Counted from the stretch's first letter, positions 16,736 through 25,575 are shown. The stretch is 38,527 nt of DNA from CAZJRB01 sp964547995 (GCA_964547995.1 CAZJRB010000069.1:1-38527); one strand, 5' to 3'. Numbers and translations are program-made. The notes: a model not told the origin generated them from the sequence alone.

Positions 16736-17233
16736 TCACTCTTCGACTTCTTGCGAATTGGCCGACCGAAACAGCTCCGGGCGCTGCTTTCCGGTGGTGC
16801 GTTCGTAGACTTCCCAAACCTGGTCCGTCCAACTCTTGTACTTCCGCATGTGCTTTACGCCGGAGCCGAATTTGGTCATCGATTTCAAGAAAGCGACCGT
16901 CATTTTCCGTATCTCGGTTCCTTCCTCAAAGAGTTCGCCGAATTCGTCCTTCGTAAGATACTCTCGATCGTACGCCGCGCAGAGGTGTGATTGAGTTTCG
17001 TTCAGACTGCCAATCGAGTAGCCGAGGAACATCACAAACTCGCCTTGCGTTCCGCGTCCGAAACCCTCGGCGATATTTGACATGACCGATTCCGACGAAT
17101 CATTAATCTGTGCAACCAACCGGCGGTCGCTCTTGAAGGGTTCTTGTCGAGTCAGATAAAAGATTCGTTTTGACCACTCGCGAGCCCGCTGCCAGAACTT
17201 CAGCTCGGTGAAGGTTCGCGCTGCGGCCATCAC
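16736..17233 (-). CDS. four-helix-bundle protein (S23 / Avd-like family)
   Basis: 165 residues, predicted all-helical, no signal peptide. ELKFWQRAREWSKRIFYLT, QINDSSESVMSNIAEGFGRG and FLGYSIGSLNETQSHL are the hallmarks of the small family first seen as proteins encoded in 23S rRNA intervening sequences and related to the Avd accessory protein of diversity-generating retroelements. No rRNA, reverse transcriptase or template/variable repeat is nearby, so this is a stand-alone copy. The positively charged bundle probably binds nucleic acid. It is bracketed by inverted GTACTGAG repeats and lies between fucosidase genes, which suggests it arrived as a small insertion. The C-terminal tail of about 35 residues is longer than the usual domain. 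Confidence 0.9.
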   Translation of the reverse strand: MMAAARTFTELKFWQRAREWSKRIFYLTRQEPFKSDRRLVAQINDSSESVMSNIAEGFGRGTQGEFVMFLGYSIGSLNETQSHLCAAYDREYLTKDEFGELFEEGTEIRKMTVAFLKSMTKFGSGVKHMRKYKSWTDQVWEVYERTTGKQRPELFRSANSQEVEE

Positions 17234-17255
17234 TCGATCCTATCTGATTCGGGTT

Positions 17256-17297
17256 TATTGAGTCGAGTTTGTTAATTCGAGTTCGTTGAGTCCAACT
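17256..17297. repeat. TCGAGTT-type short direct repeats
   Basis: Imperfect tandem units of TTGAGTCGAGTTTGTTAATT type upstream of the four-helix-bundle gene; they are more AT-rich than the surroundings. No other feature was seen in this gap beyond the GTACTGAG arm and the GH95 remnant. Confidence 0.45.
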
Positions 17298-17330
17298 CTT
17301 CGCACCGGCTCGGTACTCAATGCACTCTCC

Positions 17331-17357
17331 GTACTGAGTACTAAGTACTGAGTACCC
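17331..17357. repeat. GTACTGAG repeat, right arm of a pair
   Basis: Inverse partner of 16662-16688 (25 of 27 positions match). The pair encloses about 640 bases holding one gene. Confidence 0.8.
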
Positions 17358-17400
17358 AGTACCGGATGATCTGGCGCCACTACTTGAACTCAACCTCGTA

Positions 17401-17472
17401 CTATTTGAACCTAACCTCGTGTGTCTGTCCAGATTTCAGCTCGATCTCGGTCGGTCCGCCGATCTGTTGCGG
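17401..17472 (-). pseudogene. remnant of a GH95 fucosidase C-terminus
   Basis: On the minus strand this reads QQIGGPTEIELKSGQ, then THEVRFK and a TAG stop. That parallels the last residues of the second GH95 enzyme (QQIDGPTEIELKSGQ, AYEVRFK). The DNA matches 19526-19597 over most positions. A shorter imperfect copy of the very end (TTGAACTCAACCTCGTA) lies directly beside it at 17382-17398. No further GH95 sequence precedes it; instead the LRR gene ends two bases away. It is probably the tail of a lost or duplicated GH95 gene. Confidence 0.75.
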
Positions 17473-17473
17473 G

Positions 17474-19504
17474 CTAATCCTCGTGGCGGCGATTCAGTTC
17501 TGCCTCTAGCTTGGCAGCCTCGGGATGTTCGTCAACTCGGTCGGGTAGGTAAACGCAGTGCAAGTGCTCGAGTTTCGTGAGCTTTGCGAGCCCTTTGCCG
17601 GTGATTTCGGTTCCGAGCAGGTTGACGTGCTGAAGCTTCGGAAAAGCCATGATCGTCTCGATGATGCCATCGGTTACGCGAGTTCCCTCCAAGTTGAGTT
17701 CTTCGAGGTGCTTCAACTCCGCGAGAAGGGCAATACCGCGCTCAGTCACTCGGGTCCCTGCCAGTTCGAGGGAATGGAGGTGCACCAAGCCCACCAGATG
17801 CGCAATCCCGTCGTTGTCAACAAGACCGTCTTTGATGTTGAGTTTGCGAAGCGATGCCAGTTTTCCCACATGCCGTAGCCCTTCGTTAGTGGCGCGACCC
17901 TCGTAGAGCGATAATTCTCGCAGTCTGGTCATACCGGCCAGATATTGCAGTCCCTCGCCGCCGACTTGGCTGTGTTCGATCAACAACTCCTCCAGATGTG
18001 CCAACTTGGCAAGATGCGCGAGTCCCGCGTCGGTGACGTCTGTCCTGCTGATGTCGAGGTGCTTGAGCGTGGTCAAGTCCCGAAGATGGGCGAGTCCGGC
18101 GTTGTCGATCTCCGTATTTCGGAGGCTTAGGCTCTCGAGTCGAGCAAGCTCCCGAAGATGATGTAGCCCCTTGTTGCTGATTAGCGAATCGCAAAGGTCA
18201 AGCCCCTTGAGTCCCTTGATTTTCGCAAGTTCGCCAAGCGTGCGGTCATCGATTTCTTCGCACGATAGTTCGACATTCTCCAGATTCGGCAAGTCGCGGA
18301 GCGCCGACAGCCCCGCGGCCGTTACCTCGGCGTCGCCCACGGCCAAGTCGCGCAGGCTTTTGAGTTCCGCCAGCTTGGCCAGCCCCGAGTCGGTCACCTT
18401 CGTTCCGTACAGTCCCAGGTGAGTAAGGTTCTCCATCCCTGCGACGTGGTCGAAGATGCGATCGGTGCACGGAGTATGCGTGAGGTACAATTCTTCTATT
18501 TGGGGCATGGCAGCCAACACCGCGAAGTCATCGTCGTGCAAGTCGGTTTCGTCGAGTATGAGTTGAACGACCTGTGGCAGGGCAGCCAGATGCTTCAACC
18601 CTTCGCCGGTTACATAAGTGTCGGTCAAGTCGATTGAGCGCAGGGAGCCGAGGTTGTTCAGTTTCGTGAGATGTGCGAGCAACTCGTCCGTGTCGGTGCG
18701 GTATTGGGAAAAAGTGATCTGGACAAGATTGACATCTCCCGGCGGCAATTCCCCGGCCGACCTGACATACTCCCATTTGTGTTTTCCATCGGATGGTGCG
18801 TAGCCAATGCTGGTGCCGTCCATCGTCAGAATCCATTCGGCGATTTGCCGCCGGGTTGCGTTGGGCGCGGGCAGGACCACGGGTTGCCAGTCTTCGCCAG
18901 CCGCGACCGGCAAACTGCGAAACGCGTCGGCATGGTCGCGAACATACTTGCCGATCTTGCGGCGGAAATCGCGATCGTCCGTATGGAATGCGCTGGCAAG
19001 CTCTTCGAACCGGCCGCGCGTCGACTCGTCCATCGCATCAAGGAACTCGAGTCGCTCGTCCCGGTCTTCATGCGGCTTTGAGTCGGGGAAAAACGCGAGC
19101 GCCCTGCGAACCAGTTCTGAGCGTCCGGCGCTGCCCATTTCATCGAAGGCCGCTGTTACGGCCGGACCGTCGAAATCATGCTCGAAGAAATACTGAAAAC
19201 CGCCGTTGTCGATGATGCCGCCCGCCGACCACACGAGGAGAAGCGTACGCTGCGGAACGTTCAGCGACTCGATTCCGACGCTGTTTTCCTCGTCGCAGAC
19301 CGCCAGAAACACCGCATTGACCAGTGCGAAATCGTCGCGGTCCGCCAACAACCGGTCTAGGTCCGATACGGATTTGCTGTCGCCCATCTCGTTTCGATCG
19401 GGAGTCTCGAGAACAGCCTGATTCGTCCCCTCATTCCCTCGTTGGTCGGAACAGGCAGGAAGCATCAGCAGCATGATCGCAAGCAGAAGTGTGCAATTTC
19501 TCAT
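17474..19504 (-). CDS. leucine-rich-repeat lipoprotein with DUF4375/DMP19-like domain
   Basis: 676 residues. Lipobox LPAC with Cys18 after LLLAIMLLM marks a lipoprotein. Residues about 55-200 include LLVWSAGGIIDNGGFQYFF and AFDEMGSAGRSELVRRALAF, like the DMP19/DUF4375 domain. From about residue 265 to 650 there are some sixteen leucine-rich repeats of about 24 residues with consensus TxVTDxGLAxLxxLxxLxxLdL, the type common in planctomycetes. It is likely a surface or periplasmic binding protein. It starts 21 bases after the stop of the second GH95 gene, so it may be the last gene of that operon. It sits exactly between that GH95 3' end and a duplicate of the same 3' end, which suggests it was inserted there. 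Confidence 0.88.
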   Translation of the reverse strand: MRNCTLLLAIMLLMLPACSDQRGNEGTNQAVLETPDRNEMGDSKSVSDLDRLLADRDDFALVNAVFLAVCDEENSVGIESLNVPQRTLLLVWSAGGIIDNGGFQYFFEHDFDGPAVTAAFDEMGSAGRSELVRRALAFFPDSKPHEDRDERLEFLDAMDESTRGRFEELASAFHTDDRDFRRKIGKYVRDHADAFRSLPVAAGEDWQPVVLPAPNATRRQIAEWILTMDGTSIGYAPSDGKHKWEYVRSAGELPPGDVNLVQITFSQYRTDTDELLAHLTKLNNLGSLRSIDLTDTYVTGEGLKHLAALPQVVQLILDETDLHDDDFAVLAAMPQIEELYLTHTPCTDRIFDHVAGMENLTHLGLYGTKVTDSGLAKLAELKSLRDLAVGDAEVTAAGLSALRDLPNLENVELSCEEIDDRTLGELAKIKGLKGLDLCDSLISNKGLHHLRELARLESLSLRNTEIDNAGLAHLRDLTTLKHLDISRTDVTDAGLAHLAKLAHLEELLIEHSQVGGEGLQYLAGMTRLRELSLYEGRATNEGLRHVGKLASLRKLNIKDGLVDNDGIAHLVGLVHLHSLELAGTRVTERGIALLAELKHLEELNLEGTRVTDGIIETIMAFPKLQHVNLLGTEITGKGLAKLTKLEHLHCVYLPDRVDEHPEAAKLEAELNRRHED

Positions 19505-19525
19505 TTCAACCGTGCCTTTGCACGT

Positions 19526-21826
19526 CTATTTGAACCTAACCTCATACGCCTGTCCAGATTTCAGCTCGATCTCGGTCGGGCCGTCGATCTGCTGGCCTTT
19601 CGGCGGGCGGAGCTTGTGCTTTCCGTCGACTTTCGCCCGAAGGGTCGCACGGGTGGCCCGGCCGTCCTTCCAATAGATGTCGACTTCAACGCCGCCGCGG
19701 GCGCGGAGGCCCTTGACGTGGCCGGTTGCCCACTTGCTCGGCAAGGCGGGCAAGAAGGCGATCTCGTCGCTGTGGCTTTGTAGCAGACCTTCGGTGATGC
19801 CGGAAGCGCCGCCGAAGTTGCCGTCGATCTGGAACGGCGGGTGGGCGTCGAACATGTTCGGGTAGGTCCGGCCGGGGCTCAGGAGCGTCGAGAAGAGCTT
19901 GTACATCCGGTCGCCGTCCAACAGGCGCGACCAGAGGTTGACCTTCCACGCCAGGCTCCAGCCGGTTGCCCCGTCGCCACGGAATTCGACCGACTTCTTC
20001 GCGGCGGCAAACAGATCGGGCGTCGCCGCGGTGATCTGGTCGCTCGGAAACAGCGCGTAAAGGTGCGACAGGTGCCGGTGCTTGTTGCCCGGGTTGTCCC
20101 AGTCGTGGAGGAACTCCTGCAACTGCCCGTGCTGGCCGATCTGGTGCGGGACGAGTTGCTTGCGGGCTTCGGCACACTGCTTGCGAAAATCCTCGTCGAC
20201 GCCGAGAATCTCCGAGGCCTCGATGCAATGGGCGAACAGGTCGCGAAGGATCTGCATGTCCATCGCCGGCCCGGAGCAGGTGCTGGCGCCCTTGGGATGT
20301 CTCAACTCCGGCGACATCGAAGGGCAGGTGACCAGCCACTTCTTCTCGGGGTGCTCGACGAGCGTATCGAGGAAGAACTGGGCCGAACCCTTCAGCACCG
20401 GGTAAATCTCGGCCAGGTACTTCTTGTCGGGATGGAACTCGTAGTGGTACCAGAGATGCTGGCTCAGCCACGCCCCGCCGAGCGGCCACAGGCCGTAGAA
20501 CGCAGCGTCGATCGGGGCGGTCGCACGCCACAGGTCGGTGTTGTGGTGGCAGACCCAGCCCCGGGCGCCGTAGTTGACCTTGGCCGTTTGGGCCCCGGTC
20601 TTCGAGATGTCCTTGACCATCTGGATCAGCGGCTCGGCACACTCGGCCAGGTTGCACGGCTCGGCCGGCCAGTAGTTCATCTCGGTGTTGATGTTGATCG
20701 TGTACTTGCCGCCCCACGGCGGGCTCATGCTCTCGTTCCAGATGCCCTGCAGATTCATCGGTTGGCTGCCGGGCCGCGAGCCCGAGATCATCAGGTACCG
20801 GGCGAACTGGAAATAGAGCGTCGCCAGTTGCGGGTCGTTGCCCTCGCCGAATTTCTTGATCCGCTCGTCGGTCGGCAGGTTGACCGCGTCGGTCGTGCCC
20901 AGGTCGAGTTCCACACGGCGGAATAGCCGCTGGTGCTCGGCCACGTGGTCCTTGCGGAGCCGGTCGAACGGCTTGTCGCCGATCTTGGCGAGATACGCTT
21001 TCGTCAAGGCTTCGGGATCGCCGCTGACGTCCTTGGCGTTTTTGTAACTGGTGGCGGCGACGACCAGCAGCGTGGCGGCGTTGGCCCCTTCGACCTTGAT
21101 CGAGTCGCCGGCAAGCTCCATCTTCCCGCCGTCGGGGATGACGCGCGTGCGGCACTGGAACTTCAGCGCCCCCTTGATTCCCTGCGAATCGCCGTTGACG
21201 CCGTTGATGACGATCAGGTCGGGCTTCTCGGTTTCGATGGTGGCTTTTTGCGGCGTCGACATCCCGGCGGTGAACGAGACTTTGCCCGGCTTGTCGGCCG
21301 AAAGCCGCACGACGATTGCCTGGTCGACCGGGCTGGAGAAGACCTCGCGTGTATACTTTACGCCGTCGCACGTGTAGGTCGTCGTCGCGATGGCTTCGTC
21401 GATGTCCAACTGCCGCCGGTAATCGGTCGCGTCGCACTTCGGGAATTTGAGCTTCAGGTCGCCGACCGTCTGGTACTGCAACTGGCGGATCGGCCGGGCC
21501 ATCATCGTCTTGTGTGCAAGGCCCTGGGCCTCGCCGTACTTGCCCTCGAAGACCAGCTTGCGGACCTGGGGCAGCGCCTTCAGGGCATCCGGATGGCTCG
21601 GGTCGTACGGTCCGCCGGCCCAGAGCGTGTCTTCGTTGAGTTGGATCCGCTCTTCGTCGGTCCGGCCAAAGACCATGGCCCCGAGCCGGCCGTTGCCGAC
21701 GGCCAGCGCATCGGTCCACGCCTTGGCCGGTTCATCGTACCAAAGGACCATCGGCCCCGGATCGGCCATGGCAGCGGTGGTTGCGAGCAGAACGAGGAGC
21801 ATTGGAAGTCGTGTGATCGTTCGCAT
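19526..21826 (-). CDS. GH95 alpha-L-fucosidase, second copy
   Basis: 766 residues from ATG 21826 (CCGGAGA upstream); the frame is open far upstream through the neighbouring GH29 gene, but the signal peptide RLPMLLVLLATTAAMA fixes the start. Same enzyme class as the copy at 14289: VGNGRLGAMVFGRT, ININTEMNYWPAEPCNLAEC, CPSMSPELRHPKG with the acid Glu, and PPFQIDGNFGGASG with the catalytic Asp. The acid-loop segment is longer here (SPELRHPKGASTCSGPAMD against SPEQGGLVMGPTMD in the first copy), so linkage preference may differ. The C-terminal beta domain ends EIELKSGQAYEVRFK. Upstream is GH29 (92 bases), downstream the LRR gene (21 bases), all in the same direction. Confidence 0.95.
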   Translation of the reverse strand: MRTITRLPMLLVLLATTAAMADPGPMVLWYDEPAKAWTDALAVGNGRLGAMVFGRTDEERIQLNEDTLWAGGPYDPSHPDALKALPQVRKLVFEGKYGEAQGLAHKTMMARPIRQLQYQTVGDLKLKFPKCDATDYRRQLDIDEAIATTTYTCDGVKYTREVFSSPVDQAIVVRLSADKPGKVSFTAGMSTPQKATIETEKPDLIVINGVNGDSQGIKGALKFQCRTRVIPDGGKMELAGDSIKVEGANAATLLVVAATSYKNAKDVSGDPEALTKAYLAKIGDKPFDRLRKDHVAEHQRLFRRVELDLGTTDAVNLPTDERIKKFGEGNDPQLATLYFQFARYLMISGSRPGSQPMNLQGIWNESMSPPWGGKYTININTEMNYWPAEPCNLAECAEPLIQMVKDISKTGAQTAKVNYGARGWVCHHNTDLWRATAPIDAAFYGLWPLGGAWLSQHLWYHYEFHPDKKYLAEIYPVLKGSAQFFLDTLVEHPEKKWLVTCPSMSPELRHPKGASTCSGPAMDMQILRDLFAHCIEASEILGVDEDFRKQCAEARKQLVPHQIGQHGQLQEFLHDWDNPGNKHRHLSHLYALFPSDQITAATPDLFAAAKKSVEFRGDGATGWSLAWKVNLWSRLLDGDRMYKLFSTLLSPGRTYPNMFDAHPPFQIDGNFGGASGITEGLLQSHSDEIAFLPALPSKWATGHVKGLRARGGVEVDIYWKDGRATRATLRAKVDGKHKLRPPKGQQIDGPTEIELKSGQAYEVRFK

Positions 21827-21887
21827 GGTAGCTCTCCGGTGGGTAAGTGAGTCGTGTGTGGTGGATCGTATCCCGCTGTAGACTTCG

Positions 21888-21922
21888 TGCTGAGTACCGG
21901 GTACTGAGTACTGAGTACTCAG
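21888..21922. repeat. solo GTACTGAG repeat
   Basis: CTGAGTACCGGGTACTGAGT and further GTACTGAGTAC units, the same family as the pair around the four-helix-bundle gene. It lies between the GH95 and GH29 genes and overlaps the last four bases of GH29. Confidence 0.75.
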
Positions 21923-23391
21923 ATCTTCTCCTTCGGCGACGCTTTGTACAATCCGAATGCGCGAATCGTCGGACAGTCGCGGGAATCGAGGATGGTCAGG
22001 CGGACGCGGGCGGCGGTCACTTCGGGGAACTTCAACAGCCGCTTGTAGCCGACCGTGGTTGCCCGGGCGATTTCCTTCCACTGGCCGTCGACCATTGCTT
22101 CGAGCTTGAAGGCCTCGATCCGCTGGCCCGTGCTGATCATCTCCTGGATCATCGCCCGATCGAACGTGACCGGCTTGCCAAGATCGATTTCCAGCGATGC
22201 TTCGATCACGTCGTCTGCGGTCGTCCAATAGGTATCGCCCTTGCCGTCGGTTGCGCCGGCGGGCTTGAAACCGGAGCGGGTGTTCGTGGCGGTCACCTTC
22301 GCGCCGGCGGCAAGGTTGGTCTTGAATGTCTCGTCGAGCACCGCCCGCAGCTCCTTCAACCGGGCGACGTCGTTCTCGTGGAACAGCCCGCGGCGGTCCG
22401 GCGGGATGTTCAACAGCAAGACCGAGTTGCGGCCGACTGAACGGTAGTAGATATCCAGCAGGTGTTTCAAGGACTTCACCCGGCCGTCCTGGTTGGCGTG
22501 GTAGAACCAGCCGGGGCGGATCGACACGTCGCACTCGGCCGGGTACCACATCAGCCGTTTCGCGCCGGCGAGATACTTGCGGTGGCCGAGATCCTTTCCA
22601 CGGCGGTCGCCCACCTTGTAGGGCAACACGCTCCACTCGCTCTCGCGGGCCAAGCCGTTTTCGTTGCCGACCCAGCGGACGTCGGGCCCCTGGCCGAAGA
22701 TGACCGCCTTCGGCTGCAACTTACGAACCGTCTCGATGTAGCCGTCCCAGTCGTAGACCTGCCGACGGCCATTGGGCCCTTCGCCACAGGCCCCGTCCCA
22801 CCAGACCTCGACGATCTCGCCGTAATTGGTCAGCAACTCGCGGAGCTGGTTCTTGTAGAACTCGTTGTAGGCCTCCGAGCCGTAGGTCTTTTCATGGCGG
22901 TCCCAGGGCGAAAGATAAACGGAGAATTTGATCCCGCCGCGACGGCAGGCATCGGCCACCTCTTTGACGATGTCGCCCTTCCCGTCGCGCCACGGGCTGT
23001 TTTTCACGCTGTGCTCGGTGTGCTTGCTCGGCCAGAGGCAGAAGCCGTCGTGGTGCTTGGCCGTGAGGATGATCATCTTCATTCCGGCGTCCTTGCAGGC
23101 AGCCACCCACTGGTCGGCGTTGAACTCGGTCGGGTTGAACAGTTTTGGATCTTCGCGGCCGTCGCCCCATTCGCGATTGGTGAAGGTATTGATCCCGAAG
23201 TGGGTAAAGCAGATGAACTCCAACTCCTGCCAGGCGACCTGTTGCGGCGTGGGCACAACGTGGGCCGCCTTGCGGAGAACCTCCTTGGGGACATCTTCCG
23301 CGGCGAAAGCGAATCCGCCGCCGGCAAGCAACATCGTCGGGAGCCAACAGAACAAGAACATACGGCGGCTAGTTCGATCAGACATCGACAT
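21919..23391 (-). CDS. GH29 alpha-L-fucosidase with C-terminal discoidin-like domain
   Basis: 490 residues from ATG 23391 (ATG 23385 also possible). The N-terminus TSRRMFLF fits the twin-arginine export motif, then a hydrophobic stretch to AFAA. The GH29 barrel shows FICFTHFGINTFTNREWGDG, LTAKHHDGFCLWPS, FSVYLSPWDRH and the likely nucleophile Asp199 in EVWWDGACG. VLLLNIPPDRRG closes the barrel. Residues about 345-485 form a discoidin/F5-8C-type module (LAAGAKVTATNTRSG, YWTTADDVIEASLEIDLGKP) that probably binds sugar. The GNSVLLLNIPP ending and length suggest the alpha-1,3/1,4-specific subfamily, which is an inference. A good promoter lies 73 bases upstream; GH95 and LRR genes follow downstream. 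Confidence 0.95.
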   Translation of the reverse strand: MSMSDRTSRRMFLFCWLPTMLLAGGGFAFAAEDVPKEVLRKAAHVVPTPQQVAWQELEFICFTHFGINTFTNREWGDGREDPKLFNPTEFNADQWVAACKDAGMKMIILTAKHHDGFCLWPSKHTEHSVKNSPWRDGKGDIVKEVADACRRGGIKFSVYLSPWDRHEKTYGSEAYNEFYKNQLRELLTNYGEIVEVWWDGACGEGPNGRRQVYDWDGYIETVRKLQPKAVIFGQGPDVRWVGNENGLARESEWSVLPYKVGDRRGKDLGHRKYLAGAKRLMWYPAECDVSIRPGWFYHANQDGRVKSLKHLLDIYYRSVGRNSVLLLNIPPDRRGLFHENDVARLKELRAVLDETFKTNLAAGAKVTATNTRSGFKPAGATDGKGDTYWTTADDVIEASLEIDLGKPVTFDRAMIQEMISTGQRIEAFKLEAMVDGQWKEIARATTVGYKRLLKFPEVTAARVRLTILDSRDCPTIRAFGLYKASPKEKI

Positions 23392-23463
23392 GGCTCACTC
23401 CTCATTTATCTCACAACAGCTTGGTCCAAAACATCCAGGCCAAGTCACGGCCGGACAACCATA

Positions 23464-23492
23464 AGTATAGGGAACCGGCACACCGATTCCAA
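23464..23492 (-). promoter_or_regulatory. predicted sigma-70 type promoter for the GH29-GH95-LRR cluster
   Basis: Reading the minus strand: TTGGAA (23492-23487), 17 bases, TATACT (23469-23464). The start of transcription would be near 23457, giving a leader of about 65 bases. No operator-like palindrome is seen. Confidence 0.45.
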
Positions 23493-23567
23493 CGGCCAGG
23501 AAATCCCACGGAGTGTTAGTGCGACCCCCCCACAGTTTGCGCATCAGTTTGGCTTCCGCCGGTGGCG

Positions 23568-24956
23568 CTATTCATTCTGGTCAGGGTGCTCTTGTTCCGG
23601 GGACGAAGCGTCCTCGGCCGGTTCGTCTTGCGGCCCGCGCGAAAGCCAGTAGATCGGCAATCCGAGAAAGACGACGCCCAAGGCGACCGCGGAAATCAGG
23701 GGCTTGAACACGAAGGCGCGATAGATCAAGAACGCACACACGGCGGAAAAGACAAGCGTCGTCACCGGGTAGCCCGTCACGCGGTACGGACGATGGACCT
23801 CCGGCTCTTTCCAGCGAAGCACAATCACCGCCAGGCTCGTTCCGAGATAGAAGAGGTACACAGCGGCCACGGCGTAAATGATCGCCTCGACGAACGAGCC
23901 TAGAGTCGCAATCAGTGCGATGGCGATGGCACCCTGTGCGAGCAAGGATCGGATCGGTGTGCCCGTCTTCGGATTCCACGTACCCAGAATTCGGAACGCG
24001 CGGTGATCCGCACCGACGGCAAAGGAGATTCGTGCCCCCGTAAAAATCTGGCCGTTTACGACACCCAGCGCGGAGATGCATATGAGCACACTGATGATTT
24101 GCCCGCCGTAATCAACGAAGACCGTGGATATGGCGTCCGCGGCGACCGCCTTGGAGTTGGCCAATCCTGCGTATCCCAAAGTATAAAGAAACGCGCCGTT
24201 GGCCACCAGATAGAGCACCGTCACCGCGGCCGTGCCAAACAGCAATGCCCGCGTGATGTTGCGCTCCGGGTTCTTCACCTCTGCTGCCACGTAGGCCATC
24301 TCATTCCATCCACCGAAGGTGAACAATACGAAGATCATGGCAACGGCCAAGGGGAATTCCCCCACCGTTTCTGCGGGTGCTTGCCCGCGCGGGGCAACAA
24401 ACGCCACAACGACAATCGCAATCAGGCCCACGGCCTTCACCACCGCCAGCACATTCTGAGTCCACTTGCCCTCCCGCACGCCGACAATGTTGATCGCCGT
24501 CAGCAGGGTAACGGCGCCGATCGCATACACTCGGAGTGAATAGGAGGCATCGTAGTCCGGCAACAGGTGGTAGATCTCCCGTGCATACAAGGCAAAAATA
24601 AAGGCCATTGCCGCGATGTCGGCGGGACGAACGACGACCAGTTGGATCCAGCCGAACAAGAACCCCGCCCAACGCCCGTAGGCCCGCGTCAGGTAAACGT
24701 AGTCGCCTCCTGCCCGCGGATACGCCGTGGCGAGTTCCGCGTAATTGGACGCGCCGCACAGGGAAAGCAGTCCGCCAGCCAGCCAGATCAACATCACGCC
24801 CCACCAAGATCCCGCCGCCTTGGCAACGTCGGGAGCGGTCCGGTAAATCCCCGCCCCGATGATGATGCCGACGATGATGCACGTCGAATCGAAGAGCGTA
24901 AGCTGCCGCTTCGGGGCAGCCGGGGCAGCAGAATCAGGGGGGGCCGTGGCAGGCAT
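23568..24956 (-). CDS. APC-family amino acid permease
   Basis: 462 residues with about twelve hydrophobic helices beginning at residue 24 (STCIIVGIIIGAGIYRTAP), which holds the helix-1 Gly-rich substrate motif GxGIxR-like of the amino acid-polyamine-organocation superfamily. ELATAYPRAGGDYVYLTRAY and NEMAYVAAEVKNPERNI are further signatures and resemble the L-type (LAT-like) exchangers. It sits in the inner membrane and would import or exchange amino acids; the substrate cannot be read from sequence. The acidic C-terminal tail (DEPAEDASSPEQEHPDQNE) is cytoplasmic. It is divergent from infA, sharing a 215-base gap, and is followed by the fucosidase operon in the same direction but with its own promoter. 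Confidence 0.92.
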   Translation of the reverse strand: MPATAPPDSAAPAAPKRQLTLFDSTCIIVGIIIGAGIYRTAPDVAKAAGSWWGVMLIWLAGGLLSLCGASNYAELATAYPRAGGDYVYLTRAYGRWAGFLFGWIQLVVVRPADIAAMAFIFALYAREIYHLLPDYDASYSLRVYAIGAVTLLTAINIVGVREGKWTQNVLAVVKAVGLIAIVVVAFVAPRGQAPAETVGEFPLAVAMIFVLFTFGGWNEMAYVAAEVKNPERNITRALLFGTAAVTVLYLVANGAFLYTLGYAGLANSKAVAADAISTVFVDYGGQIISVLICISALGVVNGQIFTGARISFAVGADHRAFRILGTWNPKTGTPIRSLLAQGAIAIALIATLGSFVEAIIYAVAAVYLFYLGTSLAVIVLRWKEPEVHRPYRVTGYPVTTLVFSAVCAFLIYRAFVFKPLISAVALGVVFLGLPIYWLSRGPQDEPAEDASSPEQEHPDQNE

Positions 24957-25089
24957 AAACCAGAGGATACGCCAGCGGTGGGCAAAATGGAAGAGGCGCG
25001 GGGGGGGATTGCCGCCTTGCTTCTTCGCTTTCGGCGGTTTTCTGCCCTGCGAACCCCCGTTTCTCCCCCGATTCTCTGCTCTGCCCCGC

Positions 25090-25117
25090 TGGACACCCCC
25101 TCACAAAATGGTAAGAT
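25090..25117 (+). promoter_or_regulatory. predicted infA promoter
   Basis: TGGACA (25090-25095), 16 bases, TAAGAT (25112-25117), giving a leader of about 48 bases before the GTG start of infA. Confidence 0.4.
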
Positions 25118-25171
25118 AGCAGGGTTGCCGGGCGGCCGGCATGTGTTTTATTTCCCCCTTGGGAGTCGAGT

Positions 25172-25393
25172 GTGCCAAAGAAAGAAGAAGCCATTGAAGT
25201 CGAGGGCGTGGTCACCGAGGCCCTGGCCAACACGCGGTTCCGCGTCCAGTTGGACTCGGGCCACAAGATCATCGCCCACGTCGCCGGAAAAATGCGAAAA
25301 CACTTCATCCGGATCGTGCCCGGCGATAAGGTCACGGTCGAACTCTCCCCTTACGATCTGACCAAGGGTCGGATCACCTACCGCGAACGCTAG
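25172..25393 (+). CDS. infA: translation initiation factor IF-1
   Basis: 73 residues covering the whole S1/OB fold of IF-1, which binds the ribosomal A site during initiation. IEVEGVVTEALANTRFRVQL, AHVAGKMRKHFIRIVPGD and VTVELSPYDLTKGRITYR match the family along its length. Translation starts at GTG 25172, with GGGAG at 25161-25165 six bases upstream; no in-frame ATG is available. It stands alone here, not in the ribosomal protein-secY cluster where many bacteria keep it. Confidence 0.98.
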   Translation: MPKKEEAIEVEGVVTEALANTRFRVQLDSGHKIIAHVAGKMRKHFIRIVPGDKVTVELSPYDLTKGRITYRER

Positions 25394-25482
25394 CCGGCAA
25401 AGTGCTTTCATGTCTGCTTCACCGCCGACGAGGATGACAGGACAACCACGGTCGATCCGTCTGGGGGAAAATAGGCTTCTAC

Positions 25483-25511
25483 TTGCCCCCGCCGGCCGTT
25501 TCTGCTAAACT
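25483..25511 (+). promoter_or_regulatory. predicted promoter of the tandem secreted-protein genes
   Basis: TTGCCC (25483-25488), 17 bases, TAAACT (25506-25511). Transcription would begin near 25518, with AAGGAG at 25562-25567 in the leader ahead of ATG 25576. Confidence 0.4.
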
Positions 25512-25575
25512 CCATTCGTCGCGGGAATCGTTCTCCCGGCCGTTCCTTTCCTCTCGTCTCCAAGGAGAATCGACC

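Noticed and set aside
16736..17233. 23S rRNA intervening sequence or diversity-generating retroelement
   Set aside because: No rRNA sequence, reverse transcriptase or template/variable repeat is in the window; only the S23/Avd-like protein is present.
21827..22636. Upstream extension of the second GH95 gene
   Set aside because: The frame is open only because it runs in another frame of the GH29 gene; the signal peptide and ribosome site fix the start at 21826.
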